Of a stretch of DNA of 64,000 nt, positions 50,392 through 59,495 are shown piece by piece (the first letter of the stretch is position 1; every line of letters starts with the position of its first letter). The position numbers were made by a program, and so were the translations under genes. The notes beneath the pieces were generated by a model. That model was not told the DNA's origin. It worked only from the letters and a program-made list of their open reading frames with translations, and made no database searches. Source of the stretch: Methylomarinovum caldicuralii (GTDB lineage Bacteria > Pseudomonadota > Gammaproteobacteria > Methylococcales > Methylothermaceae); contig NZ_AP024714.1 in the NCBI RefSeq assembly GCF_033126985.1, positions 1,628,990 through 1,692,989 on the forward strand, read 5' to 3'.

Positions 50392-50886
50392 TTACCGAAT
50401 CAAATTCTCAACCTTGTTCAGGGATTGTTCGGCTTCGTTTCTTGTTTCAAAACTACTTATCTCGATTTTTTGCCCATCCTTGAAGATAAATTGCAGGCTA
50501 TAAGTGGATGGACCATCAGTCCAATCATGTGTGTTGATTGAACTTTTGGCAATATCGCTAAATTTATAAGTTTTCCTTCGGAGAGGCATGAGTGCAGATT
50601 CGTAAGAATGGTGAATGGTCTTGGATTTTGCCAAAAATATAAAAGTTTGATTCAACCCAAAAAGTCCAGCCGCTACAAATAAACCACCTACCAAAATTGC
50701 GCCAACAGAAATGAGAATAGGGATTATCAAATAAAGGCTAAATCCATTCCACTTGGGGCGGATAAGAAGTTCATAAGGCGCAAGGAACATCGGGAATAGA
50801 CCAACGATAGCCAGAAAGATTCTTACTCCATTGGGCACTTTTTCAATGAAAACGATTTGACCATCTGTTTCTTCAACTTTAGGCAT
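50392..50886 (-). CDS. Cassette-encoded membrane protein, unknown function
   Basis: A 164-residue protein with two to three hydrophobic helices (VRIFLAIVGLFPMFLAPYEL; YLIIPILISVGAILVGGLFV) followed by a soluble tail (RRKTYKFSDIAKSSINTHDW). The family is not recognised; the layout is like many small cassette membrane proteins. AGGAG lies before the ATG. It is the first cassette after attI, transcribed away from intI, and AT-richer than the chromosome. Confidence 0.8.
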   Translation of the reverse strand: MPKVEETDGQIVFIEKVPNGVRIFLAIVGLFPMFLAPYELLIRPKWNGFSLYLIIPILISVGAILVGGLFVAAGLFGLNQTFIFLAKSKTIHHSYESALMPLRRKTYKFSDIAKSSINTHDWTDGPSTYSLQFIFKDGQKIEISSFETRNEAEQSLNKVENLIR

Positions 50887-50936
50887 GGTTCATTCTCCTG
50901 ATTAAATATTTTCAGTTATAGATTTTGCAAGGAACA

Positions 50937-50943
50937 GCCCAAC
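50937..50943 (-). other. attI-cassette junction core GTTGGGC
   Basis: Between intI and the first cassette gene the minus strand reads CTGTTGGGCTG. GTTGGGC fits the GTTRRRY integron core and is the complement of R'' in the first attC. The attI proper would be the roughly 70 bp towards intI (50944-51011). No clear LexA box (CTGT-N8-ACAG) is seen there. Confidence 0.65.
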
Positions 50944-51011
50944 AGTAAAATAGACAGAATCCATCTCATCAAGACTAGACAGATTCCGCCTAATCCTCTA
51001 CCATCACCTCC

Positions 51012-52403
51012 ATGGTCGAACCTACCATACGAAAAAGTTCTGAGTCAACCCTCCCTGTCAAGCCCTATTCCAACTGGCAGCGTTATCTCGATCTACTGGA
51101 ACGGCATCAGGTGCCGGAGCGCTGCCGGCGGTGGTACGTCCGTCATGTCGAGGCGTTTCTGGCTGCTTTCCCCGGACGCAGGCTTCGGGAAATCGGCCAT
51201 GACGAGCTGGGCGATTATCTGGCCCAGCTAGCCCGCAACACCCAGGCCGACTGGCAGCTGCGCCAGAAAGTGGATGCGATCCGTCTGCTGCTGGAGTTGG
51301 CGGGAAATCGCCAGGCAATGATGATCGACTGGAATTACTGGGCTGAAATGGGAAAGACGATTTCTCAGGACCACCCAACGCTGGCCCGGGAGCTGCCGCC
51401 TGAGGCGCTGTTGCGCAAGGCGCTTCAGCCGGAGGATTTGCCGGAAGCGTCTCGCGACGCGGTGATCCAGATGGTCAGGATCCTGCGCACTCACCACTAC
51501 TCCATTCGCACCGAAGCGGCTTACCGCGACTGGGTGCTGCGTTTTCTCGCCCTCACCGGCCGTCCGCCGGAGGCGCTGGAATCCAGGGATGTCTGTGCCT
51601 TCCTGTCCCATCTGGCGATGGAAAGACGGGTTTCCCAAAGTACCCAGCGGCAGGCGCTGAACGCCCTCAACTTCTTTTTCCGTCACCTGCTGGAGCGAGA
51701 ACTGGATTTGGGTGACGGGTTTCGCCCCGCCAAACGTGGCCGCCGCCTGCCGGTGGTGTTGAGCCGTGACGAGGTCGCCCGTCTGTTGGATGAGCTGGAA
51801 GGGACGGCACAGCTGATGGCTGGGCTTCTGTATGGCACCGGTATGCGCCTCATGGAATTGATCCGCCTTAGGGTGCAGGACGTGGATTTCGAACGCCAGC
51901 TGATCGTGGTGCGCGACGGCAAGGGGCGCAAGGACCGCGTCGTTCCCCTGCCGCAGCGCTATCGCGACGCCCTGCGGCGGCATCTGGAGGCCCGCCGCCG
52001 TCAGTTCGAACGTGACCGGATCGAAGGACCGATATCCGTCTATCTGCCCGATGCGCTGGCGCGCAAGTATCCCAATGCCGCCACCGACTGGCGCTGGCAG
52101 TATGTGTTCGCCTCCGGCCGTCTGTCCCACGACCCGCGCTCCGGCCAGCGGCGCCGCCATCACATCCACGAGAACACCCTGCAGAAGGCGATCCAGAAAG
52201 CCGCCCAGCGGGCCGCCATTCCCAAACGGGTCAACTGCCACGCCCTGCGCCATTCCTTCGCCACCCATCTGCTGGAGGCCGGCTACGACATCCGTACGGT
52301 GCAGGAACTGCTCGGGCATGCGGACGTTTCCACCACCATGATTTATACTCACGTGCTCAACAAACCTGGCCTGCCGCCGGTGGTCAGCCCGGCGGATTTC
52401 TGA
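51012..52403 (+). CDS. intI: Integron integrase IntI with long N-terminus
   Basis: A 463-residue tyrosine recombinase. Catalytic residues: Arg279 ([12 protein letters not shown]), Lys near 304 (DGKGRKDR), HxxR 410-413 (CHALRHSF), His436 (LLGHAD) and Tyr445 (MIYTHV). The insert that separates integron integrases from XerC/D is present at about 345-387: [33 protein letters not shown]. Typical IntI are about 320-340 residues; here about 125 extra N-terminal residues look like a second core-binding domain ([20 protein letters not shown]). It moves cassettes between attC and attI. Three bases separate its stop from the nif3-like gene. Confidence 0.93.
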   Translation: MVEPTIRKSSESTLPVKPYSNWQRYLDLLERHQVPERCRRWYVRHVEAFLAAFPGRRLREIGHDELGDYLAQLARNTQADWQLRQKVDAIRLLLELAGNRQAMMIDWNYWAEMGKTISQDHPTLARELPPEALLRKALQPEDLPEASRDAVIQMVRILRTHHYSIRTEAAYRDWVLRFLALTGRPPEALESRDVCAFLSHLAMERRVSQSTQRQALNALNFFFRHLLERELDLGDGFRPAKRGRRLPVVLSRDEVARLLDELEGTAQLMAGLLYGTGMRLMELIRLRVQDVDFERQLIVVRDGKGRKDRVVPLPQRYRDALRRHLEARRRQFERDRIEGPISVYLPDALARKYPNAATDWRWQYVFASGRLSHDPRSGQRRRHHIHENTLQKAIQKAAQRAAIPKRVNCHALRHSFATHLLEAGYDIRTVQELLGHADVSTTMIYTHVLNKPGLPPVVSPADF

Positions 52404-52406
52404 GCG

Positions 52407-53174
52407 ATGGCGATACGGCGCGACGACCTGACGGCTTTCTTCACCGAACTGCTGCAGCCGGGACGATTCCCGGACTACGGACCCAACGGCCTGCAGATCG
52501 AGGGCTGCGAAAATATCGAAAGGATTGCCTTCGCCGTCTCGGCCACGGTGCAGTCTGCCGAGGCGGCCGTAGCGACCGGCGCCCAGGCGCTGGTGGTCCA
52601 TCATGGCCTGTTCTGGAAGTTCCACGGCGCCCGCCCCCTGACCGGCCCCTTCGCCCGCCGGGTCTTTCCCCTGGTCAGGAATGCGGTCAACCTGTACGGC
52701 TACCACCTGCCGCTCGACGCCCACCTGGAAGTGGGCAACGCCGCCGCCCTGGCCCGGCGCCTGGGGATGAGCGGCTGGGAACCCTTCGGCGATTACCAGG
52801 GGGTCAGCACCGGCGTCCAGGGGCAGCTGCCCGAACCCTGCCGGCCGGCGGCGCTGCGGCAACGGCTGGAGGCGGTTCTCGATCACCCGGTCCTGCTCGC
52901 CTCCCCCGATCCGAAGGCCCCGGTTCGCACCCTGGGCATCATCACCGGCGGCGCCAACGGCGAATGGCGTCAGGCCCTGGCGGCGGGGCTCGACGCTTAC
53001 CTGACCGGGGAGATGAGCGAGCACGACTGGCACGAAAGCCAGGAGGCGGGCATCCACATGTTCGCCGGCGGTCACCACGCCACCGAACAGTTCGGCATCC
53101 AGGATCTGATGGCCAGGGTGCAGGCGGCCTTTCCGGTGGAATGCGTCTATCTGCCCTGCGACAATCCGGCCTGA
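52407..53174 (+). CDS. Nif3-like dinuclear metal centre protein (YbgI family)
   Basis: A 255-residue protein of the NIF3/YbgI family: FPDYGPNGLQIEG near the start, then VVHHGLFWKF with metal-binding His residues, HLPLDAH, and near the end YLTGEMSEHDWHESQEAGI and GGHHATEQFGIQDLM. It forms a toroidal hexamer with two metals per subunit; suggested roles include GTP cyclohydrolase-like or DNA-related hydrolysis, but none is settled. It begins three bases after intI, so it probably depends on the intI transcript or on a promoter within intI. Confidence 0.88.
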   Translation: MAIRRDDLTAFFTELLQPGRFPDYGPNGLQIEGCENIERIAFAVSATVQSAEAAVATGAQALVVHHGLFWKFHGARPLTGPFARRVFPLVRNAVNLYGYHLPLDAHLEVGNAAALARRLGMSGWEPFGDYQGVSTGVQGQLPEPCRPAALRQRLEAVLDHPVLLASPDPKAPVRTLGIITGGANGEWRQALAAGLDAYLTGEMSEHDWHESQEAGIHMFAGGHHATEQFGIQDLMARVQAAFPVECVYLPCDNPA

Positions 53175-53179
53175 AAAGG

Positions 53180-53212
53180 ACGCCGGAACACAATGCTTTT
53201 GCGTTCCGGCGT
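53180..53212. terminator. Hairpin between convergent nif3-like and pntB genes
   Basis: ACGCCGGAAC and GTTCCGGCGT form a perfect 10-bp stem with a 13-base loop (ACAATGCTTTTGC). It sits between convergent genes and may stop transcription from both sides, though there is no long T-run after the stem. Confidence 0.55.
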
Positions 53213-53219
53213 TGAGAGG

Positions 53220-54614
53220 CTATGAGTGCTTTAATGCGCCGAGCACCTTCTCCAGACTATCCTTGGCGTCCCCGAACAGCATCCGGGTGTTGTCGCGGAA
53301 GAACAGCGGATTGTCCACGCCGGCATAGCCGGTGGCCATGCTGCGCTTGAGGACGATGCAGGTCCTGGCCTTCCAGACCTCCAGCACCGGCATGCCGGCG
53401 ATGGGGCTGTCGGGGTCCTCCTCGGCGGCCGGATTGACGATGTCGTTGGCGCCGATGACCACCGCCACGTCGGTTTCCGGGAACGCGTCGTTGATCTCGT
53501 CCATTTCGTAGACGATGTCGTAGGGGATCTTGGACTCGGCCAGCAACACGTTCATGTGCCCCGGCATCCGCCCTGCCACCGGATGGATGGCGAAACGCAC
53601 GTCCACGCCCTTCTCCCGCAGGGTCTTGACGATCTCGGCAACCACGTACTGGGCCTGGGCCACCGCCATGCCGTAACCGGGCACGATGATGACCTTCTTG
53701 GCGTTTTCCAGCAGGGCGGCGGCCTCTTGCGGATCGATAGCCTGCACCTCGCCTTCCACCCTGGCGGCGCCCGCACCGCCCTCGGTACCGAAACCGCCGG
53801 CGATGACGCTGAGGAAGTTGCGATTCATCGCCCGGCACATGATGTAGCTGAGGATGGCCCCGGAGGAGCCCACCAGAGCGCCGGTGACGATGAGCAGGTC
53901 GTTGGAAAGCATGAAACCGGTGGCCGAGGCCGCCCAGCCCGAGTAGCTGTTTAGCATCGACACCACCACCGGCATGTCCGCGCCGCCGATGGCCATCACC
54001 ATGTGCACCCCGAAGGCGAAGGCGATGAGGGTCATCAGGATCAGCGGGATCAGGCCGATCCCGATGCTCTCGGCGTTGAGGAACCACTTGCCCAGCACGA
54101 CCGCCGCCACCAGCAGCGCCAGGTTGATCCAATGCCGCCCGGGCAGCAGCACCGGCTTGCCGGAGATCTTGCCGCACAGCTTGCCCCAGGCGATCACCGA
54201 GCCGGTGAAGGTCACCGCCCCGATCAGGACCCCGAGATAGATCTCCGTCTCGTGAATGGTCTTGGCCACCCCTTCGAAGGCGGCGGTGGGATCGAGATAG
54301 TTGGCGTAACCGATCAGCACCGCCGCCAACCCCACCAGGCTGTGGAGGATGGCCACCAGCTCCGGCATCTGGGTCATCTGCACCTTGCGGGCCACATAAA
54401 TGCCCACCGCCCCGCCGATGGCCATGGCGGCGATCACCAGGCCGTAGGCGTTCACCCTGTCCGACAACACCGTGGCGATGATCGCCAGGGCCATGCCGAC
54501 GATGCCGAACAGGTTGCCCATGCGGGCGGTTTCCGGGTGACTCAGCCCCTTGAGGGCGAGGATGAACAGGATGGTCGCGGCGATGTAGGAAACGATAATG
54601 ACGCTCTCTGGCAT
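53220..54614 (-). CDS. pntB: NAD(P) transhydrogenase subunit beta
   Basis: A 464-residue subunit of the proton-driven transhydrogenase. Eight to nine membrane helices come first ([40 protein letters not shown]), then the soluble NADP(H)-binding domain III with [40 protein letters not shown] and [20 protein letters not shown]. Together with PntA it reduces NADP+ with NADH using the proton gradient. It begins 12 bases after pntA. Confidence 0.96.
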   Translation of the reverse strand: MPESVIIVSYIAATILFILALKGLSHPETARMGNLFGIVGMALAIIATVLSDRVNAYGLVIAAMAIGGAVGIYVARKVQMTQMPELVAILHSLVGLAAVLIGYANYLDPTAAFEGVAKTIHETEIYLGVLIGAVTFTGSVIAWGKLCGKISGKPVLLPGRHWINLALLVAAVVLGKWFLNAESIGIGLIPLILMTLIAFAFGVHMVMAIGGADMPVVVSMLNSYSGWAASATGFMLSNDLLIVTGALVGSSGAILSYIMCRAMNRNFLSVIAGGFGTEGGAGAARVEGEVQAIDPQEAAALLENAKKVIIVPGYGMAVAQAQYVVAEIVKTLREKGVDVRFAIHPVAGRMPGHMNVLLAESKIPYDIVYEMDEINDAFPETDVAVVIGANDIVNPAAEEDPDSPIAGMPVLEVWKARTCIVLKRSMATGYAGVDNPLFFRDNTRMLFGDAKDSLEKVLGALKHS

Positions 54615-54626
54615 GTCACACCTCCT

Positions 54627-56198
54627 TTATTGTCCTTTTTTGAACATGCCGAGCATGCGTTGGGTCACCCAGAAACCGCCGAAGATATTGACGCTGGCGA
54701 TCAGCACCGCGATGAAGGCGAGCAGTTTCAGGACGATGCCCGGTGACGAGATCTGGATCAGGGCACCGATGACGATGATGCCGGAGATGGCGTTGGTGAC
54801 ACTCATCAGCGGCGTGTGCAGCGCCGGGGTGACGTTCCAGATCACCATGTAGCCCACGAAGCAGGCCAGCACGAACACGGTGAAGTGGGACAGGAATTCC
54901 GGCGGCGTCACCAGCCCCAGGCCGTACAGTCCCAGGCCGGCCAGGGCCATCAACCCCAGGGTGATCCATTCCTGCGGAATCCGCTTCTTCTCCGCCTCCG
55001 GTTGCTTTTCCTTCACCGGCGGCGGAGCGGCCGGTTTCTTTTCTTCCTTGGAGACGGGAATCGGCGGCGGCGGCCAGGTGATCTGGCCTTCCTTGACCAC
55101 GGTGGCGCTGCGGATCACCACGTCGTCCATGTCCACGTGGATGATTCCGTCCTTCTCCGGACAAAGCTCGCCCAGCAGATGGCGCAGGTTGGTGGCATAG
55201 AGCTGGCTGGCGGTGGTGGGCATGCGGCTGGGCAGATCGGTGTAGCCGACGATGGTGACCCCGTACTTCTTCACCACCTTGCCCGGCTCGGTCAGTTCGC
55301 AGTTGCCGCCCTGCTCGGCGGCCAGATCGACGATGACGCTGCCGGTCTTCATCGATTCCACCATGCCGGCGGTGATCAGCGTCGGCGCCGGCTTGCCGGG
55401 AATCAGGGCGGTGGTGATGATGATGTCCACCTCCTCGGCCTGGCGGGCGAACAGCTCCATCTCCTTCTTGATGAACGCCTCCTTGACCTCCTTGGCGTAT
55501 CCCCCTTCGGTCTTGACCGCCTCCTCGTCCATTTCCACCTGGAGGAACTCGGCCCCCAGACTTTCCACCTGGTCGCGCACTTCGGGACGGACGTCGAAGG
55601 CGCGCACGATCGCGCCCATGCCCACCGCCGCCCCGATGGCGGCCAGCCCGGCCACCCCGGCGCCGATGACCAGCACCTTGGCCGGGGGCACCTTGCCGGC
55701 GGCGGTCACCTGGCCGGTGAAGAAACTACCGAAATGTTCGGCGGCCTCGATCACCGCCCGGTAGCCGGCACAGTTGGCCATGGAGCTCAAGGCGTCCATC
55801 TTCTGGGCGCGGGAGATGCGCGGAATGCAGTCCATCGCCAGCACCGTGGCCTTTCTGGCGGCGAACTGTTGCAACAAATCCTGATTCTGGGCCGGCCAGA
55901 CGAAACCGATCAGCGTCCCCCCTTCCCGCAACAGTTCGACTTCCGGGCCGCAGAAGGGATGGACCTCGGGCGGGCGGACTTTGAGGACAATGTCGGACTC
56001 GGCCCACAGCCGGCGGGCATCGTCGATGATTTCCGCCCCGGCCTCACGATAGGCGTCGTCAGGGAAGTTGGCCGCTTCCCCGGCGCCCTTCTCGACGGCA
56101 ACCGTAAACCCCAGCTTTCGCAATTGCTCGGCCACCTGGGGGGTCGTCGCCACCCGGCGCTCCCCCTCGTGGACCTCTCTTGGTACCCCGATTCTCAT
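54627..56198 (-). CDS. pntA: NAD(P) transhydrogenase subunit alpha
   Basis: A 523-residue E. coli-type subunit: the NAD(H)-binding domain I ([56 protein letters not shown]) is joined by a Pro/Lys/Glu-rich linker (about residues 390-415) to four membrane helices ([20 protein letters not shown]). Some bacteria split this into PntAA and PntAB; here it is one gene. It leads the pntAB pair, 111 bp downstream of the ELM1-family gene. Confidence 0.96.
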   Translation of the reverse strand: MRIGVPREVHEGERRVATTPQVAEQLRKLGFTVAVEKGAGEAANFPDDAYREAGAEIIDDARRLWAESDIVLKVRPPEVHPFCGPEVELLREGGTLIGFVWPAQNQDLLQQFAARKATVLAMDCIPRISRAQKMDALSSMANCAGYRAVIEAAEHFGSFFTGQVTAAGKVPPAKVLVIGAGVAGLAAIGAAVGMGAIVRAFDVRPEVRDQVESLGAEFLQVEMDEEAVKTEGGYAKEVKEAFIKKEMELFARQAEEVDIIITTALIPGKPAPTLITAGMVESMKTGSVIVDLAAEQGGNCELTEPGKVVKKYGVTIVGYTDLPSRMPTTASQLYATNLRHLLGELCPEKDGIIHVDMDDVVIRSATVVKEGQITWPPPPIPVSKEEKKPAAPPPVKEKQPEAEKKRIPQEWITLGLMALAGLGLYGLGLVTPPEFLSHFTVFVLACFVGYMVIWNVTPALHTPLMSVTNAISGIIVIGALIQISSPGIVLKLLAFIAVLIASVNIFGGFWVTQRMLGMFKKGQ

Positions 56199-56309
56199 GA
56201 CGTTCTCTCTCCCCTTTGATGCTTATTCTTGGTCGCAAGCGATCCCGCCGACGGCGAAGATCAGGCGCCATCGTAGGCACAAAGGGGAAAGCGGGTCAAG
56301 CGGGAGGGG

Positions 56310-57434
56310 TCAGGAAAAAGCGGCGTTCAGCAGCGGCTGAATCCGGGGCTGTTCCCGAAACAGGGCGCGGACGCGTCTTGTCGCCCGTTCGATGTCGGTC
56401 AACGACGGGGGATTGAGGGGGGTGACGGGCCGGGCCGTCTCCCCCAGCCAGACGACCCGTCCTTCGACCGCCAGTTGACGGTGAACCAGGGAGAGATCGC
56501 GGGTCAAACGCTTGGGCAGCCAGTCCATGGCCCAGCGATAGAGCGCCGCCCGCAGGCGTTCGGGGTGCCAGTCCCAGGGGGAACGGCGGACCGCCTCCAG
56601 ATCGAACAGATGGACGGGCTTGCCGGTGGCGCAGGCTTCGGTCAGCATGGACAGACTGTCGCAGGTCACCACGATTTCGTCCGCCAGCGCCAGATAGGCG
56701 AAATAGGGGTTGTCGGGATCGTCGCGGCGCCACTGATAGGCGCACACGGGCACCTCGACGTTTTCCAGAAACGCCTCCAGAACCCCGCGGCGGGTGCGGG
56801 CGCTGGTGGTCACCAGCAGGCTGCCACCCTTGCCCGCCGCCAGCGCCTGGGCCTGCCGCGCCAGCGCCCGGGCCGCGACAGCGTTCATCACGTAAGGGCC
56901 GCTGGAGCCGCCGATCAGCACCGCCACCTTGGGCCCGGGCAAATGGGCGAACCGATCCTGCCAGCGGGCGGCCTCCCCGGCCAGCCGCTGCGGCATCACC
57001 CGGTGCAGGGTGGTGGTGTTGTGGAGCACGTTGGGCCGCCGCGGCAGGCGGTACTGGGGGGTGGTGATCACCAGATCGAAACGATTGAGGCGGTTGAACG
57101 GTCTACCGATATGGACCAGCCGCACCCGGTGGCCGTCGCGGGCGGCCTCACGCTGGATCCAGCGGCAGATGGCCTCGTTGCGGGCGGAGGCGGAAATGAT
57201 CAGATCCGGCCACGGCGGGGTGAGCGGGTCGGAACGCAGGCGGTCGATGGCGGCAAGAGAGGCACCGAGGAGCAGATAGGGAACTCCCCGGCGGTAGGTA
57301 AAGCGCTTGATCTCGAACGGCCAGCCGAGCGCTTCGGCCAGCGCCAGGATCTGGTTGTTCTCACCGGCGCGGTGATTCAACAGCACCCAAACCCGTGGCG
57401 TGACTGTGGCAGCCGATTGTGACTGGCGTCTCAT
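56310..57434 (-). CDS. ELM1/GtrOC1-family protein (DUF1022)
   Basis: A 374-residue GT-B-like protein. It begins VWVLLNHRAGENNQILALAE, has LIISASARNEAICRWIQRE, VHIGRPFNRLNRFDLVITTP, VAVLIGGSSGPYVMN, and VTCDSLSMLTEACATGKPVH. This pattern marks the bacterial relatives of plant mitochondrial fission protein ELM1. In bacteria the family often lies near sugar-transfer genes and may be a glycosyltransferase. Here a sulfotransferase and a glycosyltransferase gene are divergent from it, which supports a surface-glycan role by inference. Confidence 0.8.
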   Translation of the reverse strand: MRRQSQSAATVTPRVWVLLNHRAGENNQILALAEALGWPFEIKRFTYRRGVPYLLLGASLAAIDRLRSDPLTPPWPDLIISASARNEAICRWIQREAARDGHRVRLVHIGRPFNRLNRFDLVITTPQYRLPRRPNVLHNTTTLHRVMPQRLAGEAARWQDRFAHLPGPKVAVLIGGSSGPYVMNAVAARALARQAQALAAGKGGSLLVTTSARTRRGVLEAFLENVEVPVCAYQWRRDDPDNPYFAYLALADEIVVTCDSLSMLTEACATGKPVHLFDLEAVRRSPWDWHPERLRAALYRWAMDWLPKRLTRDLSLVHRQLAVEGRVVWLGETARPVTPLNPPSLTDIERATRRVRALFREQPRIQPLLNAAFS

Positions 57435-57570
57435 CACCGTTTACCCCATCATTCCCTTGTCGCTTAAGGAGGCGGTAGAGAGTATAGCAGACAAAAAACA
57501 ACAAATTGTATTTTTTTTGCAAATCCACTACAGTCTATCCGAAATTTCCTCAACCCAAACCCGACGGCCC

Positions 57571-58482
57571 ATGTACAACCTCTGGAAAATCCTCTCCCGG
57601 CAACTGACCCTGAAACTGGCCTTCTTCCTCCCGGAAGCACGCAAGATCGCCCTGGAGCGCTACCTGCGCGGCAAGGAGGAAGCGCGCAAACTGCGCCTTT
57701 GCGATGCGGTCATCGTCTCCTACGGCAAGAGCGGCCGCACCTGGCTGCGGGTGATGTTGTCGCGTTTCTACAAAACCCGGCACGGCCTGCCCGGCGACCA
57801 GCTGATCGGTTTCGACAACCTGCACCGCAAAGACCCGGCCATCCCCAAGCTGTTCTTCACCCACGACAACTATCTGAAGGACTACACCGGCCACCGCGAT
57901 TCCAAGCAGGACTACTACGGCCACAAGGTGGTGCTGCTGGCCCGCGACCCCCGCGACGTGGCCGTGTCCCAGTTCTTCCAGTGGAAATTCCGCATGCGCC
58001 CGGCGAAGAAGAAGCTCAATCAGTACCCGCCCCACGGGGCCGACATCTCCCTGTACGATTTCGTCATGCACGAAACCGCAGGTCTCCCCAAGATCATCGA
58101 CTTCCTGAACCTGTGGGCCCGGGAGATGCCCAGGATCGAGGAATTCCTGCTGGTGCGCTACGAGGACCTGCGCGCCGACACCCCCGGCCAGCTGCGGCGC
58201 CTGACGGAATTTCTCGGCACCCCCGGCACCGAGGAACAAATCCGGGACGCGGTGGACTACGCCTCGGTGGAGAACATGCGCAAGCTGGAGCAGGAGAAGA
58301 AATTCTGGCTCAGCGGCAGCCGCATGGTCCCCAAGGACAAGTCCAATCCCAATTCCTACAAGGTCCGGCGCGCCAAGGTGGGCGGCTGGCGCGACTATTT
58401 CGACGACGAGCAGGTGGCCCGGATCAACGAACTGGTGGAAAGCCGGCTCGATCCGGTCTACGGCTACACCGAAGCGAGGTGA
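57571..58482 (+). CDS. Sulfotransferase (PAPS-dependent)
   Basis: A 303-residue sulfotransferase. The 5'-phosphosulfate loop is VSYGKSGRTWLRVMLSRF, the 3'-phosphate site is VVLLARDPRDVAVSQFF, and the downstream LLVRYEDLRADTPGQLRRLT is also typical. It transfers sulfate from PAPS to a hydroxyl of an unknown acceptor, probably a sugar on the surface. The ATG at 57571 begins the natural protein; the open frame further up crosses an AT-rich promoter-like region. It lies four bases before the glycosyltransferase gene. Confidence 0.86.
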   Translation: MYNLWKILSRQLTLKLAFFLPEARKIALERYLRGKEEARKLRLCDAVIVSYGKSGRTWLRVMLSRFYKTRHGLPGDQLIGFDNLHRKDPAIPKLFFTHDNYLKDYTGHRDSKQDYYGHKVVLLARDPRDVAVSQFFQWKFRMRPAKKKLNQYPPHGADISLYDFVMHETAGLPKIIDFLNLWAREMPRIEEFLLVRYEDLRADTPGQLRRLTEFLGTPGTEEQIRDAVDYASVENMRKLEQEKKFWLSGSRMVPKDKSNPNSYKVRRAKVGGWRDYFDDEQVARINELVESRLDPVYGYTEAR

Positions 58483-58486
58483 CCCC

Positions 58487-59449
58487 ATGAGCGAAACCAA
58501 AGACTACTGCGTCTTCGTCCACACCAACCACAAGCAGTGGATCGGCGCCCTGGTGGCCCAGTATTCGATGAAGCGCAACTCGGCGAATCCCGACAAGTTC
58601 GACGTACGCATCATCCATCACAAGGATTACCCCTTCTTCCAGGAGATGGAGGGCAAACCCTTCCTGCGCGACGGGGTCGAGCGCATCTGGCGCAACGACG
58701 ACCTCCAGTCCTTCACCCCGCTGCGCTTCATGCCGCCGGAGCTGATGGGTTACCGGGGCCGGGCGGTGGTGGTCGATCCCGACATCTTCGCCGTCGGCGA
58801 CGTGTGGGAACTGCTGTCGCGCGATATGCAGGGCAAGGCGATCCTGTGCCGGCCCCGCTCCGGTCCCAAATGGTGGCTCGACCGCTGCTACGCCTCCAGC
58901 GTCATGCTGCTCGACAACGCCAAGCTGACCCACTGGCGCTGCGAGGATCAGTTCCGCGCCATGTTCGACTTCAAGCTCGACTACATGGACTGGATCGGCC
59001 TGCGCAAGGAACCCAAGGACAGCATCGGCCTGTTCGAGCCGGAATGGAACGACTTCGACAGGCTGACCCCCGCCACCAAGCTGCTCCACAACACCCGCCG
59101 TCTCACCCAGCCCTGGAAGACGGGCCTTCCCATCGACTGGACCCCGGCGGACCGCTTCCGCCTGTTCCCCCCCATCGGCTGGCTGATGCGCGCCCGCCGG
59201 CGCCTGCTGGGCGATCACGCCCTGCTGGGCAGGTACGTGCGCCATCCCGACCGCAACCAGGAACGCTTCTTCTTCGGCCTGCTCAAGGAATGCCTGGAAA
59301 AGGGCATCGTCACCGAAGAACTGCTGCGGGAGGAAATGGCTCAGAACCACATCCGCCACGACGCCTTCGAGGTGCTGGACAAGACCCCGCCCTTGGGCCC
59401 GCCGGGCGATCCCCTCAACCTGGGCTGGAACCTGCAGCAGGCGGCCTGA
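58487..59449 (+). CDS. Glycosyltransferase-like protein (GT-A fold)
   Basis: A 320-residue protein with a nucleotide-sugar transferase look: FVHTNHKQWIGALVAQYSMK at the N-terminus, FDVRIIHHKDYPFF, and the metal-binding acidic motif VVVDPDIFAVGDVWELL. Tyr/Trp-rich segments follow (WWLDRCYASSVMLLDN). GT8-like or a relative; the family is not certain. Its start is four bases after the sulfotransferase stop, so the two probably act on the same glycan. Confidence 0.7.
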   Translation: MSETKDYCVFVHTNHKQWIGALVAQYSMKRNSANPDKFDVRIIHHKDYPFFQEMEGKPFLRDGVERIWRNDDLQSFTPLRFMPPELMGYRGRAVVVDPDIFAVGDVWELLSRDMQGKAILCRPRSGPKWWLDRCYASSVMLLDNAKLTHWRCEDQFRAMFDFKLDYMDWIGLRKEPKDSIGLFEPEWNDFDRLTPATKLLHNTRRLTQPWKTGLPIDWTPADRFRLFPPIGWLMRARRRLLGDHALLGRYVRHPDRNQERFFFGLLKECLEKGIVTEELLREEMAQNHIRHDAFEVLDKTPPLGPPGDPLNLGWNLQQAA

Positions 59450-59460
59450 CCCGGCCGGAT

Positions 59461-59484
59461 GCCGCCCCGGACTACCGGGGCGGC
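59461..59484 (+). terminator. GC-rich hairpin between glycosyltransferase and lhr
   Basis: GCCGCCCCGG-ACTA-CCGGGGCGGC is a perfect 10-bp stem with a 4-base loop, followed by TATTG rather than a T-run. It could stop or attenuate transcription before lhr. Confidence 0.5.
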
Positions 59485-59495
59485 CTATTGCAGCC

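Noticed and set aside
50944-51011. LexA box upstream of intI
   Set aside because: No CTGT-N8-ACAG pattern is visible, so SOS control cannot be claimed.
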